Assembly: GCA_021741145.1 (NCBI GenBank)
Contig: JAIOYK010000012.1
Coordinates: 1 to 64,000, forward strand
From: Rhodospirillum sp.
GTDB taxonomy: Bacteria; Pseudomonadota; Alphaproteobacteria; Rhodospirillales; Rhodospirillaceae
DNA: 64,000 nucleotides
Direction: 5' to 3'
Part shown: positions 55,247-63,591 of the stretch, one piece after another
Layout of the letters: every line of letters starts with the position of its first letter
Position numbering within the stretch: the first letter of the stretch is position 1
The notes under the pieces: model-generated
The model's input: only the letters and a program-made list of their open reading frames with translations
Database searches by the model: none
What the model was told of the DNA's origin: nothing
Program-made: the position numbers and the translations under genes

Positions 55247-56789
55247 AGGGGCCTCGTACCGGGGCGACGACCTCCGGGACATCATCGGGCCATGTCCGCC
55301 CTTGGCCCGTCACCCAAGCCTTGACCGCGTCCGTCGCCTGATCCGGTGCCCGTGGGTCGAGAACCACCGCCCAGGTCCCCGTCCCCGCCTCGCCCCCCGG
55401 CGCGGGGGGCAGGTCTGGCACCAGCAGGGTGCTTCCGGGGAAGTGGGACAGCAGGTTGGCGCCGCCATCCAGGTCATTGGCGATCAGCGTCCCGCTCTCG
55501 AAACCGGCGCCCCTCAGGGCATTGGCCCAGGCGGTGACGGGCAAGTCGGTCAGACAGCGCCCGCAGGTCATGGGGCGGACCAGGGAGAGCGCCAGAATCA
55601 GCCCGATGCCCAAGACCAGGGCCACGCTCCCAAGGGCAAACCCAATCCGAGCCCGGGCCTTGTCGTCCGGCGCGGTCGCGGAGACGCGCAGGCCCAACCA
55701 CAGGGGCAGGGCCAGGGCCGCGGGCATCAGATAATGGTCGCGCAGCTCCGACCCGCCCAAAGCCAGGGTAATCAGGGTCGCCAGAGTCAGGGAAACAATC
55801 AGATAGACCAGAAGGAACCGGCGCCAAAAGCGCGTCGGGTCACTCCCCTCCTCCCGGAAAGGCCGGAGCACGAAAACCCGGGGCGCCGCGAGGGCAACGA
55901 GGACCAGGGGAGTGATCACACCGGCGAGGGGATCGGCCCAGGCGGTCCGCAGGATATCCCCCAGCCTATCGGTCCAGGGCAAGGATCTGGCCTTCAGGAT
56001 CTCGGACATCTGCCCGGCGATGCCCCCGGTTCCGCCGTGATCGGCCAACAGCATCCAAAGCCCATGGGGGAGAACGATCAGAACCGCCAATCCCAGGGCC
56101 AGAAGGGTCCGCTTGTCCCAAAATCGTGTCCGGAGCACCGGATGGGCCAGCACCCCGGCGAGGAGCCCAAGGGCGAAGAGAGCGAAGCTGTATTTTGACA
56201 GTCCCCCCAACCCCAGGGCGAACCCAACCATCAGGTAGGCGCCCAATCCGACCCCGGGTTCCGTTCGGGCCAATCGGCTCAGGGACCAAAGATTGAAGGC
56301 CACGACCGCCAGCAGCAACAGGGAATGGGTCAGGTTCAGGAAGATCTGCAGGCCAAGCAGAACGGTGGTCAGCGCCCCCAGGACAGTGAGGATCGCCGCG
56401 AGCGGACGCTCCCCCGCCATGTCCCGGGCCGTCAGACCAAGAAACAGCATCAGACCCCCAATGGTCGCCACCCGCAGCAGTCCAAACAGGGCCGGAGAGG
56501 CGCCGAAGACGTCCATCAACGCCAGGGCGATCCAATTGTGCAGTGGTGGTTGCTGGACGTCATATCCCAAGGCCCACCCTTGACCCCAATAGACCGATTC
56601 CAGTTCGTCGCGGGGAAGACCCGTGAAGACGAATCCATGAAGAGCGGCATGGGCGGCCAGCAGGGCCAGGACAGCCGTGACCAGAATCCTGGGATCATCA
56701 AGCACCGCTCCCCAAGGCCGGGCAAAGCGGTTCAGAACGGTGACGAAGCCTGCCACCTTCGGACCGGAAAGAACGGCGGGAGCTTTCAT
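55194..56789 (-). CDS. ArnT/GT39-like polyprenyl-phosphate-sugar glycosyltransferase
   Basis: A 531-residue multi-spanning protein. The N-terminal segment FTGLPRDELESVYWGQGWALGYDVQQPPLHNWI holds the acidic catalytic loop typical of GT39/GT83 enzymes. About 10-12 hydrophobic helices and a C-terminal periplasmic domain follow. It probably moves a sugar from a lipid carrier to lipid A or protein. ATG 56789 overlaps the stop of the LAB_N gene (ATGA). Its 3' end overlaps the convergent MocR gene by 53 bp. Confidence 0.85.
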   Translation of the reverse strand: MKAPAVLSGPKVAGFVTVLNRFARPWGAVLDDPRILVTAVLALLAAHAALHGFVFTGLPRDELESVYWGQGWALGYDVQQPPLHNWIALALMDVFGASPALFGLLRVATIGGLMLFLGLTARDMAGERPLAAILTVLGALTTVLLGLQIFLNLTHSLLLLAVVAFNLWSLSRLARTEPGVGLGAYLMVGFALGLGGLSKYSFALFALGLLAGVLAHPVLRTRFWDKRTLLALGLAVLIVLPHGLWMLLADHGGTGGIAGQMSEILKARSLPWTDRLGDILRTAWADPLAGVITPLVLVALAAPRVFVLRPFREEGSDPTRFWRRFLLVYLIVSLTLATLITLALGGSELRDHYLMPAALALPLWLGLRVSATAPDDKARARIGFALGSVALVLGIGLILALSLVRPMTCGRCLTDLPVTAWANALRGAGFESGTLIANDLDGGANLLSHFPGSTLLVPDLPPAPGGEAGTGTWAVVLDPRAPDQATDAVKAWVTGQGRTWPDDVPEVVAPVRGPFTDQRRSLSLVLIPPAP

Positions 56790-57079
56790 TGGGCGGCGTT
56801 CTCCCGGCGGATCAGGATCAAATTGCGGACATAGATCGCCAATCCCAAACCCTGGCCAAAAATGAAAACAGGATCCTCCTGGTGAATGGCATAGGCCAAC
56901 AGGGTGGCCCCACCCAGAATACTGAAATACCAAAAGGCCACGGGCATGACCGACTTGCGTGCCTTCTCCGAGGTTAGCCATTGGATGATGAATCGCATGG
57001 AAAAGAAAAACTGCCCGAGGAATCCAATGGCCGTCCAGGCGCCCAGGGTGAAAGCGATCAGGCCAAGGTCGATAAGCAT
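56786..57079 (-). CDS. Lipid A biosynthesis N-terminal (LAB_N) domain protein
   Basis: A protein of about 97 residues with three TM helices. The LAB_N signature is GFLGQFFFSMRFIIQWLTSEKARKSVMPVAFWYFSILGG. Its pairing with a GT39-like gene suggests a joint role in lipid-linked sugar or lipid A modification. ATG 57079 was chosen; GTG 57124 is in frame but no ribosome site favours it. Confidence 0.88.
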   Translation of the reverse strand: MLIDLGLIAFTLGAWTAIGFLGQFFFSMRFIIQWLTSEKARKSVMPVAFWYFSILGGATLLAYAIHQEDPVFIFGQGLGLAIYVRNLILIRRENAAQ

Positions 57080-57195
57080 CGGTGGGATGTCCGAATTGGA
57101 AGGGAGGGGATTGTCGGCGCGCACTATACGCGGGGTCCCGCCCAGGTTCCACGCCTCTTCCCTCGGTCAGGCCCCCTCCCAGGCGGAAACATGAC

Positions 57196-57273
57196 ATGCC
57201 GCCGCCCACCAACATTGACCTTGACGAAGGGGAACGCTACATCCAGAAGGACGGCCCCACGGGAAAGGGATAA
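57196..57273 (+). CDS. Possible 25-residue peptide upstream of the DsbA-family gene
   Basis: ATG 57196 reads MPPPTNIDLDEGERYIQKDG and ends at TAA 57273, 11 bp before the next gene. GGCGGAAAC lies upstream and its stop overlaps the AAGGA ribosome site of the next gene, suggesting coupling. It is acidic and polar. I do not recognise it and it may be chance. Confidence 0.3.
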   Translation: MPPPTNIDLDEGERYIQKDGPTGKG

Positions 57274-57284
57274 GGACCCCGGAC

Positions 57285-57938
57285 ATGGACATGGATTTCA
57301 TTTTCGACACCGCCTGCCCCTGGTGCTTCATCGGCAAGCGGCGTCTGGCCCAGGCCATTGTCGAGCGGCCCGCGATCCAGCCCCGGTTCCGCTGGCGTCC
57401 TTTCCTGCTCAATCCGGACATGCCCAAGGCCGGAATGGACCGACGCCAATATCTGGAACGAAAGTTCGGCGGTCCGCGCCGGGCCCAAAGAATGCTCGAG
57501 GCCGCGGAAAGCGCCGGGCGGTTGGTTGGGATCTCTTTCCACTTCAACCGTATTGAACGGACCCCGAATACCGTGGACTCCCATCGGCTTGTGCGGCTGG
57601 GAACCACTCAACTCCAGCGGTCAGATATTCTGGACAGCTTGTTCGAGAGCTATTTCATTAACGGCGAGGACATCGGTAACCGGGACGTGCTGGCCAGCAT
57701 CGGGGCCCGCAACGGCCTGGATGCCGCCCGTGTGCGTGACTCCTTGGATGGAACCCGTGACTTGGCCGAGGTGTCCTCGGAAAACAACCGGGCCCACGCC
57801 ATCGGCATGAGTGGCGTTCCAGGGTTCATTTTCAATGGCCGGTTCGCCATCGCGGGCGCCCAGGAATCGGCGATCTTCCTGCGCATGCTGGACCTCGCCC
57901 TTGAATCCCAGGTCCCCCAACCGGTCACGATTACCTAG
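57285..57938 (+). CDS. DsbA-family (FrnE-like) thiol oxidoreductase
   Basis: A 217-residue thioredoxin-fold protein with CPWC near the N-terminus (FDTACPWCFIGKRRL), the helical insert of FrnE/HCCA-isomerase relatives and the cis-proline loop GMSGVPGFIFNGRFAIAGAQ. There is no signal peptide, so it is cytosolic. The substrate is unknown. The stop codon lies inside an inverted repeat. Confidence 0.9.
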   Translation: MDMDFIFDTACPWCFIGKRRLAQAIVERPAIQPRFRWRPFLLNPDMPKAGMDRRQYLERKFGGPRRAQRMLEAAESAGRLVGISFHFNRIERTPNTVDSHRLVRLGTTQLQRSDILDSLFESYFINGEDIGNRDVLASIGARNGLDAARVRDSLDGTRDLAEVSSENNRAHAIGMSGVPGFIFNGRFAIAGAQESAIFLRMLDLALESQVPQPVTIT

Positions 57939-57965
57939 GCCCGTTACGTCGGGAGAGGGCCTAGG
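57934..57965 (+). terminator. 9-bp inverted repeat over the DsbA-family stop codon
   Basis: CCTAGGCCC (57934-57942) pairs perfectly with GGGCCTAGG (57957-57965). Its position suggests an end signal. No T-tract follows. Confidence 0.5.
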
Positions 57966-58553
57966 GAGTCTGGCATCTAGTAGATTGAAAATCCGTTCCT
58001 TAGTAGATGACCGACGTTGTCCTTGCCGGACCGGTTCCCCCGGCCCGGGCAATGAAGAAGTCGGTCCTCCATTTCCTTTCTCTCGTGGCGCTCCCGAGGA
58101 CCCCCGGTTCATGGTCGAGCCTTAATCCGCATTTGGACAGAGGATGGACAATCCCGCCAGCCGTTCTGTGTTGGCGAACCTCACCCTTTCTTGGCTCCAA
58201 GGTCCCCCACCCGGTCGCCATGATCCGGGTTCGTGCCAAAACCTTCTGAGATCTAGTAGATTGAGATCCAACCATCTAGTAGATGGTTGAAACACCTTAT
58301 GCCGGGTCGATCCCCTCGGTCCAGCGATCACGGGGACCCCCATGGTTCCTGGTCAGGCTGTATCTATCCGCGTTGGATGGTTGGCGGCCGATCCCCTCAG
58401 CCTCCCTTTGGATGCGGATGCCCACGCATACAGGATTGCGCCCTTGGATCCCCGGGCCTTCCACTGGCAACTCTGCCCTCGCTCCGGACAAGGGCAGAGT
58501 TACCCTCTACTAGTGGATTGAAAACACGACTACTAGTAGACGATCAAAGCCCT
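57966..58553 (-). pseudogene. Two decayed copies of the 3' end of the adjacent inositol-monophosphatase gene
   Basis: Minus-strand translation shows two broken relatives of the intact gene's C-terminus. Copy 1 (about 58000-58180) reads GGIVHPLSKCGLRLDHEPG and FFIARAGG; the intact gene has GGIVRLLSDEDYAPTMNHG and SFIARAGG. Copy 2 (about 58290-58440) reads GIRIQREAEGIG and NHGGP; the intact gene has GILIHREAGGIV and NHGVP. Copy 2 shares the exact 17-mer GCGATCACGGGGACCCC with the gene (58324 against 58621). Each copy, like the true gene end, is preceded on the plus strand by a pair of CTAGTAG motifs 23-24 bp apart. Confidence 0.75.
57976..58540. repeat. Three paired CTAGTAG-type palindromes
   Basis: Pairs at 57976/58000, 58252/58275 and 58506/58530, spaced 24, 23 and 24 bp. 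Each first member is followed by (G)ATTGA(A/G)A. Best forms are TCTAGTAGATTGAAA and ACTACTAGTAGAC. Related sites lie at 36071, 36089, 36463, 37080, 59758, 59773 and 59815. Confidence 0.75.
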
Positions 58554-59357
58554 TTAGGCAGGGCTGACTCCCCCGGCTCGGGCGATGAAGGAGACGGTAT
58601 TCCATTCCTCTTCGTTCGCGGCGATCACGGGGACCCCGTGGTTCATGGTCGGGGCATAATCCTCATCGGACAGCAGGCGGACAATCCCGCCCGCCTCCCT
58701 ATGGATGAGGATGCCCGCGGCGTGGTCCCAGGGTTTCATGCGCGTGAAAATTGCGAAATCCCCGTTCCCCTGGCTCAGAGACAGGTAGACATGGGCCGCC
58801 GACCCCACCCGGCCAACACGCGCCGCCCGATGGTGGAAAAGGTTCATCAGGGCCTTGCCTCCCAGATAGCCTTCCATGTCCCCCAAGGGCTTGGCGAGCC
58901 GGGGAACGAGGGAAACCGGAGCTCCCGCCCGCTCGACACCGGCGCCTTTAACGGCCACGGTGGTCTCCCGTTCCAGACAGTGGTCAATCCAGCCCATAAC
59001 CGTTTCCCCACCGATGGCGAGGGCAACGATGCATCCAAACAGGGGGTTCCCCCGGCTGAAATTGTTTGTTCCATCCACGGGATCGATGATCCAGACAGGA
59101 CCATCGTCCTGAAGGCGATCAAGGATGGAAGGGTCGTCATGGACGGCCTCCTCTCCCACCACCTTGGATCCGGGCAGCAGGTCGAGCAGGCGGGCGGTCA
59201 GAGCGATTTCGGCCTGGATATCCGCTTCTGTCACCAGGTCCGTTGGGCCGGTTTTGCTGCGGATTTCGTCTTTCGTCAGGTTCCGGAACCGGGGCAGAAC
59301 CTCGGTATCCACCACGTCGCGAATGATATCCGTCACGGCTTTTGGGTCAATGTTCAT
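58554..59357 (-). CDS. Inositol monophosphatase family protein
   Basis: A protein of about 267 residues with the family's metal site: GEEAVHDD, WIIDPVDGTNNFSRGNP and WDHAAGILIHREAGG. It acts on a sugar, inositol or nucleotide phosphate; SuhB, CysQ and HisN types cannot be told apart with certainty. Several ATGs (59357, 59366, 59393) are possible; 59357 gives the usual N-terminus. Its 3' end has been duplicated twice downstream. Confidence 0.9.
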   Translation of the reverse strand: MNIDPKAVTDIIRDVVDTEVLPRFRNLTKDEIRSKTGPTDLVTEADIQAEIALTARLLDLLPGSKVVGEEAVHDDPSILDRLQDDGPVWIIDPVDGTNNFSRGNPLFGCIVALAIGGETVMGWIDHCLERETTVAVKGAGVERAGAPVSLVPRLAKPLGDMEGYLGGKALMNLFHHRAARVGRVGSAAHVYLSLSQGNGDFAIFTRMKPWDHAAGILIHREAGGIVRLLSDEDYAPTMNHGVPVIAANEEEWNTVSFIARAGGVSPA

Positions 59358-59426
59358 GGCCGGCATCATCCGGACGAAATGCCCATTCCGCAAGGGTAAA
59401 GCGTGGTTTGGAACGGGGAAAAGCGG

Positions 59427-59696
59427 TCAAGGCGCGTAGATGTCCCGATCTTTCATGTAGGCCTCCCGATAAATGTCCAACAGGCGCTTGGCTTCGGGAT
59501 TGATAGTGGCATGTTGCCCCAGGGCCATCACCACGAAGGTGGAAAAGGTCACGGCTTCACCTTTGCCGCGCAAACCATTGGTCTCGGCCACCTCCTCCAG
59601 GGTGTCATGGACGAACTTTCTGGCCATGACATTCAACTGCCGTTTGACGAGATGGTTCTTCTGACGCCAGCGATTCTGGCTGTTTGGCGTGGCCAT
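59427..59696 (-). CDS. Conserved-looking small basic protein of unknown function
   Basis: An 89-residue protein starting MATPNSQNRWRQKNHLVKRQ. The N-terminal half is basic, followed by helical segments (ARKFVHDTLEEVAETNGL, AKRLLDIYREAYM). GGGAAGCC precedes the ATG. No family recognised. It lies 33 bp from the phosphatase frame's open end, so the two may form an operon. CTAGTAG motifs lie just upstream. Confidence 0.65.
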   Translation of the reverse strand: MATPNSQNRWRQKNHLVKRQLNVMARKFVHDTLEEVAETNGLRGKGEAVTFSTFVVMALGQHATINPEAKRLLDIYREAYMKDRDIYAP

Positions 59697-60170
59697 TGGC
59701 TTCCCAGTCCCCTCTTGACCACGCTTGACAAGCCTTGATGCGTGGCTTGATTCGTGGTCTACTAGCGTTATGTCTAGTAGAAAGCCTAACGGAAGGCGGT
59801 TAACAATCTATCTCCACTAGTAGAGTTCAGGCTTGATGTGGTTTGGCATTCTCGTTCCTTTGAAAGGGTCATTCCAGATCAACCAAAGATAGTCAGGTTC
59901 CAAAAAAGATAAATCCCCTGACAAAATGTCTTTGCATCGATTTTGGACAAAAGGTGTGCCATGCCCCTTTTTGCACTTAAAATGGTATTCATGTTAAAAG
60001 TGTTCGCTGCGATCCATGTAATCAATTGGCGATTTAACCCACCGAAAAACTAACCCGTGTTTCACCTATTTTATACACGTCCTCCCATTCACGAAGACCA
60101 CATCTCGCTGTTCCGTGAGGCATAACACCTATATTTAGTCTTTTGCGGTGTGTTTGTCCCGAGCGCGGAC
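59697..60170. other. AT-rich gap without a gene, upstream of the small protein
   Basis: About 470 bp, clearly less GC-rich than the rest (59830-60060). It contains three CTAGTAG-type motifs (59758, 59773, 59815) and an imperfect CGTGT...ACACG repeat near 60056-60080. It probably holds the promoter of the 89-residue gene; no gene or RNA recognised. Confidence 0.4.
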
Positions 60171-60200
60171 AAAAAAAGAGCGCCTTTCGGCGCTCTTTAG
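60171..60200 (-). terminator. Rho-independent terminator of the hfq-hflX operon
   Basis: On the minus strand AAAGAGCGCC-GAAA-GGCGCTCTTT is followed by a run of seven T, 11 bp after the hflX stop. Confidence 0.88.
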
Positions 60201-60210
60201 ATGACTGAAA

Positions 60211-61518
60211 TCAGGTATTCAGGAACTTGGGATCGACCCGTCCAGCGTCCGCGGGATCCAATCGGACGGTGATTCGGGTAATTTCTTCCCCATCATCGCG
60301 AGTCAGGACTTCGCCTTTGCGGTAGAGCCAAGCGATCGTCGCGCCATCGCTTAACGGAACGATCACGTCGATCACGACGCGCCCTTCGGCGATACGGGCG
60401 TCGATCCGTTCCAACAAAAGACGCGTCCCCAGCCCTGTTACCGCGGACAGGGGAACCAAATCGGAACGGGCCATGGTTTCCTGTTCCAGGCGGTTTTGAG
60501 CTTCCTGGTCAAGGAGATCGGTCTTGTTGAGGGCCTCGATCAGGCCCCGCTCCACCACCTCATCCAGCTCCATATCCTTCAGGACGGCTTCCACATCGGC
60601 TTTTTGGGCCTCCGTATCTTCCATGGCGATGTCGCGCACATGAACGACGACATCCGCGGCCTTCACTTCTTCCAAGGTCGCCCGGAACGCGGCCACCAAT
60701 TCGTGGGGCAAGTCGGAAACGAATCCCACGGTATCGGACAAGATAACTTTCCGTCCCGAAGGCAGGGTCAGAGCCCGCATGGTCGGATCGAGGGTGGCAA
60801 ACAGCATGTCCTTGGCCAATACCCCTCCGGTCGTCAGGGCATTGAAGAGGGTGGATTTACCCGCGTTCGTATAGCCCACCAAAGCGACGATGGGATAGGG
60901 AACCCGGGCGCGGGCCTCCCGGTGCAAACCACGGGTTCGACGCACCTCTTCCAGATCTTTCCGCAAGCGGGTGATTTTATCGGTGATCAATCGGCGGTCG
61001 ATCTCGATCTGGGTTTCACCCGGACCGCCCATGAAGCCCACGCCACCCCGTTGCCGTTCCAGGTGGGTCCAGCTTCGGACCAATCGGGAGCGTTGATAGG
61101 ACAGATGGGCGAGTTCCACCTGCATGCGGCCTTCCGCGGTGCGGGCCCGCTCGCCGAAGATTTCCAGGATCAGCCCGGTGCGGTCGATGACCTTACACTT
61201 CCAGGCCCTTTCCAGGTTCCGCTGCTGGATGGGGGACAATTGGGTGTCCACCACCACCAGCGAGATTTCCTCGGCCTCGATAACCGTTGAGAGACGCTCA
61301 ACGGCGCCGCCACCGATATAGGTGGCCGGGACGATCTTGGTCAGCGGTAGAGTTTCAGTGAGGACGATATCCAGCTCAATGGCCTGGGCGAGGCCAATGG
61401 CCTCCTCCAGCCGAACTTCGGGGGTTCGGGAGCCGGGTGCTTCCTTGCGGAGAAACGGGTGAAGGACCGCGGCCCGATCAGCGGGCGGCGGTCCATCGTA
61501 CTCAAACCCGGATGACAC
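60211..61518 (-). CDS. hflX: Ribosome-splitting GTPase HflX
   Basis: A 435-residue GTPase. The N-terminal HflX domain is followed by RGGVGFMGGPGETQIEIDRRLI and the G domain with G1 GYTNAGKSTL, G3 DTVGFVSDLP and NKTD (G4, in EALNKTDLLD). A C-terminal beta domain ends the protein. It rescues stalled or hibernating ribosomes. It is 6 bp after hfq, the standard hfq-hflX operon. Confidence 0.96.
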   Translation of the reverse strand: MSSGFEYDGPPPADRAAVLHPFLRKEAPGSRTPEVRLEEAIGLAQAIELDIVLTETLPLTKIVPATYIGGGAVERLSTVIEAEEISLVVVDTQLSPIQQRNLERAWKCKVIDRTGLILEIFGERARTAEGRMQVELAHLSYQRSRLVRSWTHLERQRGGVGFMGGPGETQIEIDRRLITDKITRLRKDLEEVRRTRGLHREARARVPYPIVALVGYTNAGKSTLFNALTTGGVLAKDMLFATLDPTMRALTLPSGRKVILSDTVGFVSDLPHELVAAFRATLEEVKAADVVVHVRDIAMEDTEAQKADVEAVLKDMELDEVVERGLIEALNKTDLLDQEAQNRLEQETMARSDLVPLSAVTGLGTRLLLERIDARIAEGRVVIDVIVPLSDGATIAWLYRKGEVLTRDDGEEITRITVRLDPADAGRVDPKFLNT

Positions 61519-61524
61519 GGTGCG

Positions 61525-61776
61525 TTAGGCCTCGGCCTCGTCCTTCGACGGATCAAACAGTTGGACCGGCGACGCGGGCATGATCGTGGAGATCGCGTGC
61601 TTATAGACCAACTGGGTATGACCGTCGCGCCGCAGCAGCAGCGAGAAATTGTCGAACCAGGTCACGATCCCCTGAAGCTTTACGCCATTCACGAGGAAGA
61701 TGGTGACCGGAGCCTTGTTCTTACGGATGTGATTCAGGAAAACGTCCTGCACGTTTTGATTCTTTTCGGCTGGCAT
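61525..61776 (-). CDS. hfq: RNA chaperone Hfq
   Basis: An 83-residue Sm-like protein. [58 protein letters not shown] matches the conserved Hfq core (Sm1 and the YKHA Sm2 motif). It forms a hexamer that pairs small RNAs with mRNAs. The 254 bp upstream hold its promoter. Confidence 0.97.
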   Translation of the reverse strand: MPAEKNQNVQDVFLNHIRKNKAPVTIFLVNGVKLQGIVTWFDNFSLLLRRDGHTQLVYKHAISTIMPASPVQLFDPSKDEAEA

Positions 61777-62030
61777 GAAATGCCCCTTTTCTATCGTTTT
61801 TGTCCCGAAGGGAATTGGGCGGTCCTTTACGGTCCACCAAGCCTTTGCGGCTGCCCCACTATTTTGCCCAAGTCTTCTTTACCGTGGCCGGGGAAACACC
61901 CGAAGGATTCCGCGGCGCGGCAAGAACTGGCTGATTTCTTCCTATCATTGATTGATCGTTTTGAAAACCAAGATCCTTTGGTCACCGTGGCGATCAATGC
62001 CCGTTTTTCAGTCATCATCGATGAGAATGT

Positions 62031-62690
62031 CTATTTTTCTGGCAACAAACCAATGACGTCGACACACCCAGCCACATAGTGGGCGGGAAAGCAGTCGGCG
62101 AACTCTCCTTGGGCAGGAGGGTCTGATCGCGACAGGATGGCCGTGCAACCCGACGCCTTTGCGCAAGCCAAGTCCACATGGGTATCCCCGACGAACCAGA
62201 CATCGGGTCCGGGAGTCAACCCAGCCGGAACCAGGGCCATGTGAACGGGATCCGGGGCAGGCTTGTCCCGCTGGGCGTCGCCCGCGCCCACCAGGGCGCC
62301 AAAAAGACCGCGCCATCCGAGGGCGTCGGCCTCTTCCCGTAGATAGGGACCAGTTTTGTTGGACACTACCCCAAGATAGATGCCACGCGCCGCCAGGGTC
62401 TCCAGCATGGTCCACGCACCATCCAATGCGACAAGCATCTCGAGATGAATCTCCTTGAAGGCGCCGAAGAAAACATCCCGGGCCTCTTCCCAACGGTCAC
62501 CGAACAGAGTGGGAAAGGCATCGCGCATGGATAGAGCGACTCGGGCGCGGGTCTCCTCGAAGGTCCAGGTTGGATGATCCATGGCCACCAGGGTCGTATT
62601 CATCGCCTTGTGAATGCAGGGCCAGCTATCGACCAAAGTATTGTCCCAGTCGAACAGAATAGCTTTTGGGGGGGACGGGTTAATGGTCAT
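62031..62690 (-). CDS. HAD-superfamily hydrolase (phosphoglycolate phosphatase-like)
   Basis: A 219-residue HAD phosphatase with motif I FDWDNTLVDS (DxDxT), motif II VVSNK, the lysine in RDKPAPDP and motif IV WFVGDTHVDLACA. The helical cap fits the Gph-like subfamily. It lies between dat and hfq, overlapping dat by 11 bp. Substrate not certain. Confidence 0.88.
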   Translation of the reverse strand: MTINPSPPKAILFDWDNTLVDSWPCIHKAMNTTLVAMDHPTWTFEETRARVALSMRDAFPTLFGDRWEEARDVFFGAFKEIHLEMLVALDGAWTMLETLAARGIYLGVVSNKTGPYLREEADALGWRGLFGALVGAGDAQRDKPAPDPVHMALVPAGLTPGPDVWFVGDTHVDLACAKASGCTAILSRSDPPAQGEFADCFPAHYVAGCVDVIGLLPEK

Positions 62691-63555
62691 ACCAAACCGG
62701 ACCTTCCAACTTATCCAGAAATTCCATGTATTGGGCCCTCAGTTCGCGGGTCAGGCCGCCCGGATGGCCATTCCCAATAACCGTCTCGTCGATTTGCACC
62801 ACGGACAGGCAGAAATTGGTTGTCGAGGTCAGGAACAGTTCCCGCGCGGCCTTGGCCTCCTCCAGGGTGAAGGGCCGTTCCTCCACGGGGACTCCCGCTT
62901 CCTTGGCGATCAGGATCAAGCGTTGGCGGGTAATGCCACCCAAAATGTCATGACCAAGCGGTCGGGTCACCAGAACCCCCTCCTTGGTCACCATCCAGGC
63001 GTTGGAGGAGGAACATTCGGTCACCACCCCATCGGGGGTATACAGAAAGGTCTCCGCCGCCCCTTGCTCATGGGCCCGTTGTTTGGCGATCGCGTTGGGC
63101 AAAAGGGAAACGGTCTTGATGTCTCGCCGTCCCCAGCGGATATCGGGCAAACCGATGACCTTCACCCCCTTTTCGATCACCGCGGCGCTCGGCCCCAGGC
63201 CACTCCGGGCGGTCATCACCAGGGCGGGCGGGGTGTTGGCCGGGAACAGGTGGTTGCGCGGCGCCACTCCCCGGGTGATCTGGGTGTAGAGGATGCCATT
63301 CCGGACCAAGTTCCGCCGCACGGTTTCCCGCGCCACGACCGTCAGGGCCTTCGCCGACATGGGCATGGGGATTTCCAGTTCACTCAAGGAGCGTTCCAGT
63401 CGGATCCAATGGCCCTCCAAATCCACGGGCCGACCCTTCCAAATGGCCGTGACCTCGTAGATTCCATCTGAAAATTGGTAGCCCCGATCCTCGATATGGA
63501 CGGCGGCCTCGGCATGGCGGACGTAGCGTCCGTTAACATAGGCGACGCGGGACAT
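62680..63555 (-). CDS. dat: D-amino-acid aminotransferase (class IV)
   Basis: A 291-residue fold type IV PLP enzyme. It starts VAYVNGRYVRHAEAAVHIEDRGYQFSDGIYEV and contains KTVSLLPNAIAKQRAHEQGA (PLP lysine region) and TECSSSNAWMVTKEG. It exchanges amino groups between D-amino acids and 2-oxo acids, giving D-glutamate or D-alanine for the wall. The trkA-dat-hfq order is typical of Rhodospirillales. Confidence 0.9.
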   Translation of the reverse strand: MSRVAYVNGRYVRHAEAAVHIEDRGYQFSDGIYEVTAIWKGRPVDLEGHWIRLERSLSELEIPMPMSAKALTVVARETVRRNLVRNGILYTQITRGVAPRNHLFPANTPPALVMTARSGLGPSAAVIEKGVKVIGLPDIRWGRRDIKTVSLLPNAIAKQRAHEQGAAETFLYTPDGVVTECSSSNAWMVTKEGVLVTRPLGHDILGGITRQRLILIAKEAGVPVEERPFTLEEAKAARELFLTSTTNFCLSVVQIDETVIGNGHPGGLTRELRAQYMEFLDKLEGPVWYDH

Positions 63556-63591
63556 GGCACCTCACTCCTGATGGAACGGATCAATATAGGA

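Noticed and set aside
55122-56198. 358-codon plus-strand frame opposite the GT39-like gene
   Set aside because: Gln/Gly/Pro-rich shadow of a membrane protein gene.
57976-58540. Regular repeats considered as a CRISPR array
   Set aside because: The repeats are short, paired, of uneven period (about 24 bp and 265-297 bp), and the intervening DNA is gene-tail copies rather than unique spacers; no cas genes are nearby.
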